Shown: positions 10,990-22,712, counted from the first letter of the stretch. The stretch is 64,000 bases of DNA from Cymodocea nodosa (GCA_036874045.1 CM072344.1:5056501-5120500); one strand, 5' to 3'. Notes: generated from the letters alone by a model not told the origin. Numbers and translations are program-made.

Positions 10990-11742
10990 TATGCATGTGA
11001 CTAAATTAACGCATAGAATTTATTAACTTAGCAAGATCAATCCATGTAATTCATGTAAATTCGTAGTCCTACTTTTGTGCAAAAGTATGCATAAAATTTT
11101 AAAAGACTATCAATTTCTAAAGTGTAATGTACTCTATCTTGAAATTTGTCTCATCTATCAACTTTGAAAATTTACACAGAAATTCCTACACATCCAAATT
11201 TATTGCAAAAATACTCAAATTATAGATAAAGAAGTGTACTTTCATAGAAAAATAACTACTAGAAACTTTGAATCATGGTGTTGCAACGTTTTCTAAGAGG
11301 AAGAACTTTAGTTAGGTTAGTTTTGCTCTGAAACTGCATAACACCATCATCTTCACAAATTCATAAATCTCTCAATACAATTCCAAATTCAACAAATACT
11401 GATTTAAATGAAACTTTAAACATTTTAGCAACTCAAGAAAATCATGAAACTCAGATTTTACATCTAGCATCAAACCAGAAAAGTTTTTCAAATCACATTC
11501 TTAAAACAATTTTGTATTAAAAACCATACAACACTATGAATTGACTACACAAAGATTATCATTTCAATTCCAAAAGAGATTCACACCATCACTTAAATAT
11601 ATATTTAGCTCATATGGTGTTTCCAAGAAAAAGAAAGTATAATATTTAGAAGAGAAATGCAATACACAAAGGAATATATTCACTAAACACAATTTCAAAG
11701 ATTGTTAAAACACCAAGCTCCCCGGCAGCGGTGCTAAAAACT
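10990..11742 (-). other. Internal fragment of element A next to its primer-binding site
   Basis: Minus-strand sequence immediately downstream of LTR-A and its PBS, so it should be the leader of element A. I recognise no gag or other coding sequence here. The left boundary with LTR-B is approximate and no TSD was found, so element A is probably truncated. Confidence 0.4.
11711..11740 (-). other. Primer-binding site of element A (tRNA-Asp type)
   Basis: Read on the minus strand: TTTTTAGCACCGCTGCCGG followed by GGAGC, starting two bases after the LTR end TTCCTTACA. It resembles the TGGCGCCGTTGCCGGGGA primer site of Athila/Tat elements, the complement of a tRNA 3' end. Confidence 0.75.
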
Positions 11743-12403
11743 TGTAAGGAAATTTGTTGTATTTAGAATTAAAACACGAAAATCCCAAATTTTACATTTA
11801 TAAACCGCAAGCGCACGGTACCTATTGTATTAAGCATATGCAAGAGTGGGTCGATCCACAAGAAGCTTGTCTTAAACGAATTCAAGGAAATAAATGCTTA
11901 ACAAAATATTCACATCACTAAAACCATGATAAAAACTTTAATTACATATTAATAGGTAATAATTACATAAATACGATAAAGAGTTCAAGTATCGTCATAA
12001 ATCTAAAAAGCTCCTAAGGTTACCTTAGGAAACTCAATAAAATTAATGAGTTTTGTCTCTGAAATTACAGAAATTAAGCTCAACTTTTTAACTCTCCTTA
12101 CATCCAACTTGGACATTGAAAAATCCAAAGAAAATATTGGTTGGAAAGATCCTCGAGTTATCTTCAAAATGGCAGTAATTTCATAGATAAATCATTATAA
12201 AAGTTTAGAAGTATTGGTTTTACTTAGAGGGCGCAAAACCGTTATGTAAACTTTCCAAAAACGCACCTTTGGTGAAAAAATCATAACTCGGTAAAAACTC
12301 CATGAAATTCGACGGAATTAGAGGGGTTTGAACAAAGACTCGTACTACTAATATGAAAAATTGACAAAATATCTTTCCATAAAGTTCGCAGTGCAGGAAA
12401 CAC

Positions 12404-13407
12404 TAAGGGGGGGTTTGTGCACCTGGAATTTGAATTCCGCAGAATTTGAATTCTAACGGAATTTGAATTCTACAGAATTTGACGGAAAGAATTCAAAATC
12501 TAGGTGTTTGTGCACGTTCAGGAATTTGACGGAAATTGAATTCCAGGTGTTTGTGCACATGACAGAATTGGAGGGAATTGAATAAAATTGATTTTTAATA
12601 AAATTAAGTATTGACTTAAAATAATTAGTGAAAATGTAATTAATTTATTAATGAATTGTTGACATTAATAAATGAATATATTATTAAAATAAATGTTTAT
12701 ATATCATTTATCATTATATAAAATAAATCAAAAATTACAAAAATTGATAACTTTTTAGTTATAATACATGTTTAAAACAACAAAAGGTTAATTATAAATT
12801 TTATATTCCTTGTAATGTAATAATAAATAACTTTTATAAAAATATAATTATTATGAAGTGAATAAATGAAAGTAAATAATAAATAATTATTGAAATACTT
12901 TGATTATAAAAAAATATAATTCTAAACATTTTTTAGCCATAAATGACTTTTAAGACTTCGTTTATGTTAGCCACAGAAAGTTAGGAAAATTATATGGTTT
13001 TTGAAAATTTGATATTATATATTAAATAATATAATATAATAAATAAAATAATAATAATAATTGAATTAAATAATATTTATGATTTTAATATTATAAAATT
13101 AAATAATATTAATAATAATAAAATAATTAATATTTTTATTTTTAATAAACAAATATTAAAATAATTAATTAAATAAAAAATATTAACAATATATACTTCA
13201 ACAGGGGAGGGTAAGCGTCGAGCGATCTTTTGGAAAATGAATTCCGACCTTTTAGGTTGGGAATTCATTTTCCCAACCTTTACACATGATTGGAATTCAA
13301 ATTCCTTGGGAATTTGAATTCCAAAATGCACAAACACCTCATGACTCGGAATCTGACGGAAAAAATTTTCAATTCCGTCAGATTCCGAGTGCACAAACCC
13401 CCCCTAA
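12404..13407. mobile_element. PIF/Harbinger (Tourist)-like MITE, 998 bp, with TAA target duplication
   Basis: The element runs 12407-13404. Both ends are the perfect inverted repeat GGGGGGGTTTGTGCAC, and both flanks are TAA (12404-12406 and 13405-13407). A 3-bp TWA duplication and G-rich ends are the hallmark of PIF/Harbinger elements. The subterminal motif GTGTTTGTGCAC recurs inside at about 12501 and 12547 on the left, and its inverse GTGCATTTTGG/GCACAAACACC near 13327-13340. The middle is very AT-rich. No transposase is present, so it depends on one encoded elsewhere. A 105-codon open frame over the right end is not credible coding. Confidence 0.85.
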
Positions 13408-15009
13408 GGCGTCGAGCACTGAAACTGGCAGCCGAATAGGAATTTAAAACTGCCGCAACCTCTGATAAAAAAAATCAAAAACCAACGAAATACATTCTAA
13501 AAAAATACAAAATTTACATGACTGTAATCTACATGAAAGTTATTACAAAATAGAATCAAGAAACACTAAAAAACTCTACCAAAAGTGTATTTTATGAAAG
13601 GAGTAAAGTAGGGCAGGATTCTGTTTGGCTAGAATCTGGAACTACAAAAATCCGCTCCCTTCCTAACTTGTTCTCCGAAATAATAGAAAATATCTCTACT
13701 TATAATAACGATTTCTCACAACATATGAATTTAAAAATCATGTAAAAATATGAACTGGAAAGGGTTTCAAGTTATCTAAAAGTACACGGTAATTTTACAG
13801 CCTAAATCGTCTTCAATTGAAAATAATATTAAGTCCTAGTAAGGTGCGCAAAACGATCTTGAAATAATGCAAAACGCGCACTCACATTAAAAACTCAATA
13901 ACTTTATCAATTATTCATTAAAATCTATGAAATCACCATTGAACGAAAGTAGACTTATCAATATAATAAACATAATTTACAGATCTTAAAAACATACTGC
14001 ACAAAGGGAGAAATCGCATCAGACATTTCCGCAAAACTACTGTTCGAAAATGTGATTTCGAACTGACAATACACTCTTCGTATAAAATAGAAAAATCAAA
14101 CCAAACATGATCGAAAAATTAAACAAAGTATACAAAAATAATCTTCTTTTATTTCTCTACAAAAAAGGATTAAGAATCGATGAAAAACATTGAGAAAAAT
14201 TTACAAAGAAAACAACACAAGAAAAGTTCTGTCTTTACAGTAAACGAACACTTTGACTACATGTATTCACATATCTACACGAAAATCATTCATTTTCAGA
14301 GGCAAGTTTCATTAAACGAACTAAGAGTTTTACAACATAAAAATGAAGATTATACTACTAAAAATAAACCTAAACATGCAAAGACATATGCAATACAAAA
14401 ACAACATCAAACACAATGATAAGACACAACATATGCAAACATAATGTTAGTTTTTTGGTCAACCCACTCCAAGTTATACCTTTAAATCTCCAACACCTTG
14501 AAGTAAGCTCCTGAAGTTGGCCTCCCTCACGTCCTCAAGACTCCAACATGGCCTGTCACACCACGTTTTCCTCTTGAAATACTAAGGGGCTTCAAGATTT
14601 CACCAAAGGATGAAGGCAACAAGCTTCCTTCTCATGGACGTCCACCAACCATGCCCTAGTTGGCTCCTTCCTTGCTTTCTCCACGCATATCACCTTCAAA
14701 CCGGATGAAGAGGTCTCTCCACAAGAGGTTTCTACTGTCCTCCACGCAAGAAAGTTGTACACCGAAGAAGAAGGGGAGTTGCACCCAACAAAATCACCTT
14801 CTATGCATCCACATCCTTCCTTGGAGCTTCCACGAACACGCCTCCCTTGGGTCCAACTTGCTCTCTCCATGCACCACCGAAATCAACAACACCGGAGAGG
14901 AAGTGACTTGCTTCCAATGAGCTTTGGCCGCTGGTAATCCAAGGAGAAGAAGGAGCCATGTTTTTGCTTGGAAAGGAGAAGACAAAACCTAGTTTTGGGT
15001 TGTCCTTCC

Positions 15010-15019
15010 CTTTAAATAG
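15010..15019 (-). promoter_or_regulatory. TATA-like box in LTR-A
   Basis: CTATTTAAAG on the minus strand, about 345 bp into the LTR. This is a plausible place for the U3 promoter of element A. The call rests on motif and position only. Confidence 0.35.
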
Positions 15020-15364
15020 ACTTGGTAGTTGATCTCTTCCTTGGTAGATCCAACAGTTGAGATTCATCCATCTTATTTTCTTTAGATAACCTTTAAAACT
15101 TAAGCAAACAAATTAAAATATAACAAGAAGAAAACATCTAAGACATCTAAGTAAATAATCACTATTCATTCCCATGATCATTAAGTCAATAATTAACAAA
15201 AGGGCTAAGTTGTGCAAATTTAAGTCATTAAATCTCATAATCATGCATACTCATGTAAATGCCTATGTGATGATATTTCAATTATAATCGTGCATTATTT
15301 AACATTTAAGTCATAAGAAGCACAAATAATATCACATAAAAATGCACAATTTTACGCCTTACAT

Positions 15365-15625
15365 GGATTTTCGGTGAGTTATCTCTAACTATCCGAAATG
15401 CGTCTAGGCATCGGATAGTTAGACCTGTAATTCTCTGAAATGTTTATTTTATTATTAAACTGCTGCTGACATGTGTCGAGATCTAGTAGATTTACTTAAG
15501 TTATATATCGATGAGTTATCTGTAACTATCTGAAATGCACCTGAGAATCGGATAGTTAAATTTATGCACGTGTTTTATAGTTAAATCAACGAAGAAAGTC
15601 CGTTGAGTTACAGATAACTCAACGG
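15365..15625. repeat. Hairpin arrays of both motif types in LTR-B
   Basis: Two CGGATAGTTA-type units (15370-15460 and 15500-15560) are followed by a GTTGAGTTA palindrome: CCGTTGAGTTACAGATAACT at 15600-15619, closing with CAACGG. Between them are ACTTAAGT and GCACGTG boxes. The two motif families thus coexist in one LTR. Confidence 0.75.
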
Positions 15626-15890
15626 ACTATTTATTTTCTAATATGCCACTGTAGCGGTTGCAAGAATAGGACAGTTGGAAGAGAAACCACGACTGCACGT
15701 ATCGTGCAAGGAGAAGAAAGCATCACCATTGATATGAATTAAGGAAATCCAACCGATCATTCAAGCAGAAGCAGTTACTATTGAAGAAATATAAAAGAAA
15801 AGAAGAAAAAGAAGAAAAGTGTGTGATCGATGGACAGCCAGTGTATACAGAGGAGGAGCACCAATTCTCCAAAGTACCACACCAACCATC

Positions 15891-17656
15891 GTTACTGTAA
15901 GATCGTATGGCTACACAAGAGGGGGGTGAATCGTGTATTTTTAATATTTTCTGAAATATAATTGAAACTTTAAAACTCAAAAACAAGTCGAGATATTGTT
16001 TTCATAAAATCATTTTTATTCAATGTTTCAATTACAATATACAATTCAATTCTCCTCAGAAATTGTAGATGCAATTATATTTCGATACCATGTTTCATCT
16101 ATACAATTTCATAACTACAAACAAAGAAAACTAATTTGCGGAATTTAAAACATTTCTTCTTGTTTGCGATCTTTCTTCTTCTTCTTCTTTTTTTCTTCAG
16201 CAATTCTTCAGTGACAAATATCTTGTCTTTTTATGCTTCACCAAATTTAATTTCTTCTGATACTTCAAATCTTCAGTGACGAAAATCTTACATTTTTATG
16301 CTTCACTAAATTTTCTTCCACTTGAGAGATTTTTCCCGAAGAGGTGTTTTTGATCCTTGAAAAAGATTTTTCTTTTGGTGTGTAGGGATGGTTTGATCCT
16401 TGAAAAGATTTTTCTTTTTGTGTGCAAGGATAAATTGATCAATGAGAACTCTATGCCTTTTATACTGTATCTTCATTTCATGCATATCCTTCACGTTTAA
16501 CCACTACCAGTTTTCCACTTCTCCATGCCTTTTCTTTTTCCTTCATCGAAACACACACGTTCTAACCCACGTTTATATTTCGAATTTTCTTTAATCATCA
16601 GTCCTGGATCTTTGAAAAATTTCCTGAAAAATAAACTTTCTCGTCCAAAAATTTTTCATCAATGTAATAAGAAGTCTTTACTTTAATGTTAACTAAACGA
16701 GTAACACAAGTATATATATATAACTTAACGTTTCTAACTTAACGAGTTCACCATGTGCCATTTCACGTGACAAGTACTGTAGCTAACTCAACGAACTAAG
16801 TCTGTGGTGTTATGCTAACTCAACGAACCAGTTTAACCTTTCTTTCGGAAGGTTAAACAATAACTCACCGAAAACAGTTTAAGTTTTGGATAGTTATGGA
16901 TGTAAGTCACCAAAAAACTCTTTATATTATAAAACTAGTGAGACACGTGTCAAGACCTGAAAACATGACTTAAGTTACCTTTCGGATAGTTACGACTGTA
17001 AGTCTCCGAAAAAACTTTAACTCACCGATTCAGTAATAAACAAATGTTTTTTATAATAAGAATTTTACCACGTGCAAAAATAACAACTTAAGTTTATAAC
17101 GCTAACCTAACGTGTTGCCTTAGTGTTCAATATAGCAACTCAACGTGTTTAGTTATGTTAACTTAACGAGTTAAACATGTGCACCTCACGTGATACAATA
17201 CAACATTCGTAACTTATAATTTCATCACGTGTATAACACTAACTTAACGAGTTCGTCTCTTCTTTTACTCACTAACTTAACGAGTTATCACGTGACCTAT
17301 TTTAACCTTTAAGCCTCTAACTTAACGAGCTCTCACGTGACCTCTATACAAACAAAACTCTAACTTAATGGGTTGTCTAAACGTGCACTATTCATGATAT
17401 AGAAGATATAACATTAAAACATATCATGCTTTTCAATAAAAACACACTTTAACTTAACGTTTAGCTAAATGAGAAATTAATGCAATGAAATGACTAGTTA
17501 TTAACTTCAGATCCAATACAGACAAGTATTTATATCAGTAAGTTTTTTTTGTATTAATTGATGATTTTAATTTCTTTTCACAAGCAATAGTAATTGAGCA
17601 AATATGATTATTTTCATTCAGCACACATCATCAAAACAAAAATACTCAATAGTTAC
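15891..17656 (-). mobile_element. Copia-type solo LTR inserted in LTR-B, TSD GTTAC
   Basis: The LTR runs 15896-17651 and is flanked by the direct repeat GTTAC (15891-15895 and 17652-17656). It begins TGTAAGATCG on the plus strand. The block ACACAAGAGGGGGGTGAAT at 15915-15933 is typical of the 3' end of Copia LTRs, so the LTR reads on the minus strand. Its minus-strand start is TATTGAG, a decayed TG. The LTR-B sequence resumes on both sides in register with LTR-C. A polypyrimidine/TTC-rich tract lies at 16170-16200. A diverged inverted relative lies at 21270-22712. Confidence 0.78.
16780..17360. repeat. Hairpin/CACGTG module array in the Copia-type solo LTR
   Basis: GTTGAGTTA-like half-sites, then CGGATAGTTA-type units with TGACTTAAGT (16968 region) and ACACGTGTC. 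These are followed by a run of AACTTAACGAGTT units each near a CACGTG. This module layout matches the array in the Athila-like LTR-B. Confidence 0.72.
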
Positions 17657-18364
17657 CACCACCACATTCACCAACCATCGGAGGTCTATGAGAATACTTT
17701 CTTGATGTCGAGTCGATTCCGAGCCAAACATAGTGTCTGACAACCACTATGAGGAGTGATCGCGTCGCGGGAAGGGAAGCCATTTTCACCAAGCGCCGAC
17801 TCATATTTCAGGAGATCGTAAAGCTTCTAGCCTTGGCTTCGGGTTGATGCCTATATGCTAAAGAGGAGATCATCTTGTAATTCTGGACTCACGATTCTAT
17901 ACGGAGAGGAGACAGAATTGTAAGTGGTTTAATTTTCAATGGTATAATTGCGTTGCAAGTAGTGATGGAAGTATTTACTGTTGAGTGAGATTACTTTACA
18001 TTTCACCTTTCGCCCATTTCCATGTTCATATTAAAACAAAAAATACCAAAAACAATTTATCTGTGTTTGTATGTTGAATTTGAGTGTTGTATTGTTTGTG
18101 TTGTATCGTGATTAATGTTATCTTTGTTAGTGTTGTGATTATTTTATGTTTGTTTTAGTTTTACAGTTTACTGAAATTGGTTCGTTCAAAAGACTTAAAG
18201 ATTTTAATGGTTATTGTTTGAATTATCTAAATGTTAGTATGCTTAATGATAAATCCAATGTTCACTAACATTAAAGAGCTTAATTGATGTTATTTACAAT
18301 CTGTGGAATTACCCAATGGTTAGCTGAATTCCTTTGTAAATAGCAGTATTTAAAAAGAAAAGAT

Positions 18365-18475
18365 AGGCTCGTGGAGTTTAACTTAAGTCCACGAGGTTAG
18401 TCCGTTGAGTTAGCCATAACTCAACGAACTTTGTCCATTGAGTTAACTGTAATTCAACGGAGGGCTTATTGAATA
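18365..18475. repeat. GTTGAGTTA hairpin array at the 3' end of LTR-B
   Basis: Three palindromes including CCGTTGAGTTAGCCATAACT (18401-18420), closing with CAACG. The corresponding place in LTR-C (52210-52335) carries the same kind of array. Confidence 0.78.
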
Positions 18476-18699
18476 TACAAATTTGATTGTTAACAAACGA
18501 ACAGTTCTCAATTCTTAAGCAATTCCCTATGGGATCAATCTGTACTTGCACACTAATACAATAGACATTGTGCACTTGCAGTTAAAGTACAAATTGGAAT
18601 TAATATCTAAATTATATTAAAGGTTGTTTGTTTACTTCTAAAAGAAAAAGAATAAGCATAAACCTAAATTAAATAAGTAAAAACAGAAGTAACAAATCA

Positions 18700-18814
18700 A
18701 AGTTTTTCTGGTGTCGTGTTGGGAAAATCCAAACACGTGACTATTATACTTAGAAAATATTATTTAAACTTATTTAAAAACTTTAATAAAGCATTTATCA
18801 TCAAAACAAAATTC
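18700..18814 (+). other. Degraded primer-binding site and leader after LTR-B
   Basis: AGTTTTTCTGGTGTCGTGTT (18701-18720) follows the LTR end. It aligns with the AGTTTTTGGCGCCGTTGCCG layout of Athila/Tat primer sites, with several changes. Only about 100 bp of leader follows before minus-strand Copia sequence begins. Confidence 0.5.
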
Positions 18815-19665
18815 CTAACAAAAGAGATAGTAGAGTTGGATGTGTCCCAATTTTTTGCACTTATAGCATGTGGGGACTTTTGATCTTGAGGAGCTAGCTT
18901 TGCCTCCTTGTCTCATCATTTTTCTGAAATTTCTTGCCAGTAGTAAAACTTCATCTTCATCTGAGCTTGGTTGTTCTTCTGTTAAGGGAAAAGCTAATTC
19001 TTTCTTTTTCTCAACCTTTCTTTTAATGACTCCCTCTTCTTCCTTCCATTCCTCCATCTATACTTCATGAGCAAGAAGATTTCCTAGGAGACCTTCTATT
19101 GAATAATTGTTCAAATCCTTTGAATCTTATATGGAAGTAGACTTCTGTTTCCATTCAACTGTCAAGCTTCTTAGAATCTTCTGTACCTACTCTTGATTAG
19201 AAAATTCCCTTCCAATGCCTCTTAATTCATTCACAATTTTAGTGAACCTTGAAAACATATCAGTAATATTTTCTTTCTCAAGCATTTTGAATAATTCATA
19301 CTTTCTTAACAAAATGCTAATTTAGTATCTTTCACTTAATTGGTTCCTTCATATGTAATTTGAAGGGTCTTCTACGCCTCATGAGAAAACTTACATGTAA
19401 ATATTTTATTATACTGTTCACCAGTTAGTGCATAGTAAATAGAGTTTAGCCCATGAGCATCCATTTGAATGATTCTTTCATCATCCTCAGTCCAGTCTTT
19501 TTCATGACTGATTGAAAGTAGTGTACCATGTACAACCATCCTCTAAAGTTTCACTTCAGTGCTCTTGAGAAAACATTGCATCCTATTTTTCTAGTAGTTA
19601 TAATTGCTACCATCAAAGATGAGAGGTCGATGGATATTCTATCCCTCTACAATGTGGAAAGTCAT
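18815..19665 (-). pseudogene. Copia gag remnant
   Basis: Minus-strand gag of a Copia element, whose product would package element RNA. From ATG at 19663-19665 it reads through several stops: a part with FDGSNYNY and KNRMQCFLKS, then HEKDWTEDDERIIQMDAHGL and an EQYNKIFTCKFSHEA block, as in UBN2-type Copia gag. At its C-terminus lies the nucleocapsid knuckle CYKCKKLGHI, with the last Cys displaced (HIQLYYLFC). At least five stops and frameshifts are present. It is followed on its 5' side by a PBS and LTR, so this is the 5' end of an element whose pol is gone. Confidence 0.8.
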
Positions 19666-19704
19666 GATCTCAGATAGTTAAATCTATTAATGAGATCAAC
19701 TTTA

Positions 19705-19717
19705 CTCTAATACCAAT
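19705..19717 (-). other. Copia primer-binding site (tRNA-iMet type)
   Basis: The minus strand reads ATTGGTATTAGAG directly after the LTR end CCTAACA. It is one base off the usual Copia TGGTATCAGAG site. Confidence 0.75.
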
Positions 19718-21260
19718 TGTTAGGACCTAATGGTTTACCAAAGGGGGGGTGAATGGTAATATTTAATGATTTTATAATGAATGGCTTGTTGTTAGTTAAA
19801 TTTAGCAAGCATAAAAGAGATAATGCACATAGAGATTTTAAGTGGTTCACCACTAATGACTAGTCCACCCCCAAGGGATACTTGGGCTTCACTAAACTTA
19901 CAAACACTTGCTTTAAGGTCAAAGCAAGAACCAACCAATCGAACTAAGCTTTTTGGTCATAGCTCTAACCAACTTATCTCTGAAGTTTTCAGTTGGCACA
20001 CTTCAATAAACCATTGGCTTGAGGAGATTAGAGTTTATTTGTGTGGAGAGCTCTAAACTTGAGATAGTATTTGCTGAAGATTTGATCTTGAATTTGTTCT
20101 GCTATATTTTTGGAGCTTAGTGTATGGATATGTATATTCAAAAAGTTGTCTAACTTTCTTGTTTGTTGTTTATATTTATAACTTCAAACATAATGATCAT
20201 ATTCACTTCTAACGGATGTATTTTACTGCCCTTACTAAAATGGCAGGTCCAAATATGGTAAGTTACCATTTAGGAAGGTGTTTCAAGATAACCTTCTGAT
20301 TTCCTTTGACTTTCGGATGATTAGCTATGTAACTCTCCAAAGGATGTCCATAACTTACCGAAAATCCACTTAAGTCCTTTTATCTATCTTAAGCTCAGAT
20401 ACTTGCAGTTGTAACTTACCAAATCACTTTTAACTATCAAATAGTTAGCTATTGTAACTCTCCAATTTCCTTCAAAGCTTTCGACTGTAGTTATTTTATT
20501 TTAGTACGTGCATAAAAGGATGACTTAAGTTTCAGATAGTTCATTCTTTAACTTTTTGAAACATCCTATTTTTCGAATAGTTAACTTTACTAACTTTTCG
20601 AAAGTCTTTTAAGCTTCTGACTGGATTTCTACATGTGTGTATTTGAATAACTTAAGTTTTAGATAGTTAGATCTGTAACTTTCCAAAACTTCTCAGTTTT
20701 TGGATAGTTAGCTTTTCTAGCTTACCAAAAGTCCTTTAAGCTTTCGATTGGATTTCTACACGTGTGTATTTAAATAACTTAAGTTTCAGATAATTAGATC
20801 TGTAACTTTTTGAAACTTCTCAATTTTTGGATAGTTAGTTTTTCTAACTTATCGAAAGTCCTTTTAAGCATTTGTCTGCTATAAGTTCTATTTTGCACAT
20901 GCATATTAAATGACTTAACTTATCGGATAATTAGATTTTCTAACTCACCGATTACCTTAGATTTTCGAATAATTAGCTGTCCTAACTTTTCGAAGAAATC
21001 AAACCTTTTATCTAACCTTCCAAAGACCTTCTTATTTTTGGGTAGTTAACTCTATAACTTTCCAAAGAGTTTGCTTGCTACCTTTAAGTGGTCTTTCGAA
21101 TACTTAAGCTTTTAACCTTTTGAAAATCTATTTCTTCTAGATACTTGAGATGTTAACCTTCTGAAAATCTGCTTCTTCTAGATACTTAGACTGATAATGT
21201 CCGATCCTTCTGATTTCATCTGTCAACTTTGAATGATCTATTTGTGACTAACTTTAACTA
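19718..21260 (-). mobile_element. Copia 5' LTR (minus strand)
   Basis: It starts on the plus strand as TGTTAGGACC next to the PBS and carries AAAGGGGGGGTGAATGG near that end. The block TTTTAAGTGGTTCACCACTA then ACTAGTCCACCC (19836-19866) is common in the transcribed part of Copia LTRs. The far boundary is approximate, since no TG/CA end or TSD was found there. Most of its U3 is a tandem hairpin array. Confidence 0.65.
20320..21200. repeat. Tandem CGGATAGTTA-type hairpin array in the Copia LTR, ~127-bp units
   Basis: At least three units of roughly 127 bp lie between about 20490 and 20880. Each has a (C/T)ACGTG box, AATAACTTAAGTTT, AGATAGTTAGATCTGTAAC, and a second hairpin ending CCAAAAGTCCTTTAAGC. 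Single copies with decay lie on both sides. Confidence 0.75.
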
Positions 21261-21269
21261 CTTATCTGT

Positions 21270-22712
21270 TGATGTATAGTGCATGTTAAGACAACTCATT
21301 GAGTTAGTGTTTTATTTGTTAAAAGGTCACGTGAGAACTCATTGAGTTATAGGCTTAAAGGTTAAAATAGGTCATGTGAGAACTTGTTGAGTTAGTGAAC
21401 AAAATGTTAAAGTGAATAGACAAACTCGTTAAGTTAGTATTATGCACGTGTTAAAATTAAAGTTTACAAATGTTATATTATATCACGTAAGTTGCACATG
21501 TTTAACTCATTAAGTTAACATAACTGCACGCATTGAGTTGCTATATTGAACACTAAGGCAACGCATTAGGTTAGCGTTATAAACTTAAAATTATTATTCT
21601 TACACATGGTAAATACTTTATTATTTAAAATATTTATTTATTACTGGTTCGTTGAATTATCAGTAACATAATGGAGTTAGTTCGTTGAGTTAACTGTAAC
21701 ACCACGAAGTTGGTTCGTTGAGTTATCAGTAACACAATGGAGTTAGTTCGTTGAGTTAACTGTAACACCACGAAGTTGGTTCGTTGAGTTAACGTAACAC
21801 CACAGATTTAGTTTGTTGAGTTAGCTACAATATTTATCACATGATTTGTTACATGATGAACTTGTTAAGTTAGATAGGTTAAGTTATAATTCTACTTGTT
21901 TTATTCGTTTAATTAACATTAACACAACGACTTCTTGTTTCACTTGATGGAAAATTTTGGACAAGAAAGTTTATTTTGCAGGAAATTTTTTAGAGACCCA
22001 AGATTGATGATTAAAGAAAATTCGAGAGAAAAACATGGATCAGAACGTGTGTATTTCAATAAAAGAAAAGGAGAAAATGTGAAGAGTGAAAAACTGATTG
22101 TGGTTAAACATGGAAGATATGCATAAAATGAAGATACAATACAAAAGGCATAGAATTCTCATTGATCAATCATCCCTACACACCAAATGAAATATATTTT
22201 TAGAGATCAAAACACCTCTCCAGGGAAAAGCTCTCAAATAGAAGAAAATTCAGTGAAGAAGAGAAAGTCAGCTATATGTCATTGAAGAATTGAAGAATCA
22301 AAAGAAAGTAAATTCGGTGAAAAAGAGAAAGTTAGATATATGTCACTAAAGAATTGAAGAATCAAAAGAAAGCAAATTTGGTGAAGTAGAGAAAGTTAGA
22401 TATTAGTCACTAAAGATTTACAGAAGAAGAAGAAGAAGAAAATTCTCAAATAAAGAGAATTATTTTAAATTCCATAAATTAGTTTTCTATGTTTGTAGTT
22501 ATGAAATTGATTAAATAAAACATGGTATCGTTATATAATTGCATCTACAATTTCTAAGGAAAATTGAATTGTATATTGTAATTGAAACCTTAAATAAAAT
22601 GATTTGATTAAAATAGTGTCTCGACTTATTTTTAATTTTGAAGTTTCAATTATAATTGAAAATGTTGAAAAATACAATTCACCCCCCTCTTGTGTACCCA
22701 TTCGATCCTACA
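21270..22712 (+). mobile_element. Copia-type LTR, inverted relative of 15896-17400
   Basis: The plus-strand sequence from ATAGTGCATGTTAAGACAAC to CGATCCTACA matches the minus strand of the solo LTR at 15896-17400, including the CACCCCCCTCTTGTG block at 22680-22694. Its first ~250 bp are missing and no primer-binding site follows, so it is a truncated solo LTR. Hairpin arrays with GTTGAGTTA, CCACGAAGTTGG and CACGTG fill 21285-21860. Confidence 0.7.
21640..21840. repeat. GTTGAGTTA array with a ~63-bp tandem duplication
   Basis: The block GGTTCGTTGAGTTATCAGTA ... ACACCACGAAGTT occurs about three times in tandem between 21644 and 21800. The second unit is almost identical to the first. Confidence 0.75.

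Larger units (their letters stand above)
11743..15364 (-). mobile_element. LTR-A, 5' LTR of a minus-strand Ty3-type element
   Basis: The ends are TGTAAGG (11743) and CCTTACA (15364), giving a 7-bp perfect inverted terminal repeat. The minus-strand 3' end abuts the PBS. About 998 bp of its 3.6 kb is a later MITE, so the LTR itself is about 2.6 kb. Near its 3' end is the block CGCAAGCGCACGGTACC then GGGTCGATCCACAAG, which also occurs in LTR-D (53180-53235) in the opposite orientation. A GC-richer tract (14500-15060) holds short spurious ORFs only. Confidence 0.75.
10466..18699 (+). mobile_element. LTR-B (Ty3/Athila-like LTR) interrupted by two later elements
   Basis: The left part (10466 to about 10990) matches the start of LTR-C (50910 on), including the shared ATTTAACTTATCATATGAGA block. 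The right part resumes at 15365 and runs to ..AACAAATCA at 18699. It matches the rest of LTR-C, for example AAGGAAATCCAACC and the block around 17700-17900. The insertions are the minus-strand A element (about 10990-15364) and a Copia-type solo LTR (15896-17651). Without them LTR-B is about 2.1 kb. Unusually, a PPT lies on its left and a degraded tRNA-Asp-type PBS on its right. Confidence 0.7.

Noticed and set aside
14592-15067. Overlapping open frames in LTR-A
   Set aside because: Within a transcribed LTR with no domain signal on either strand.
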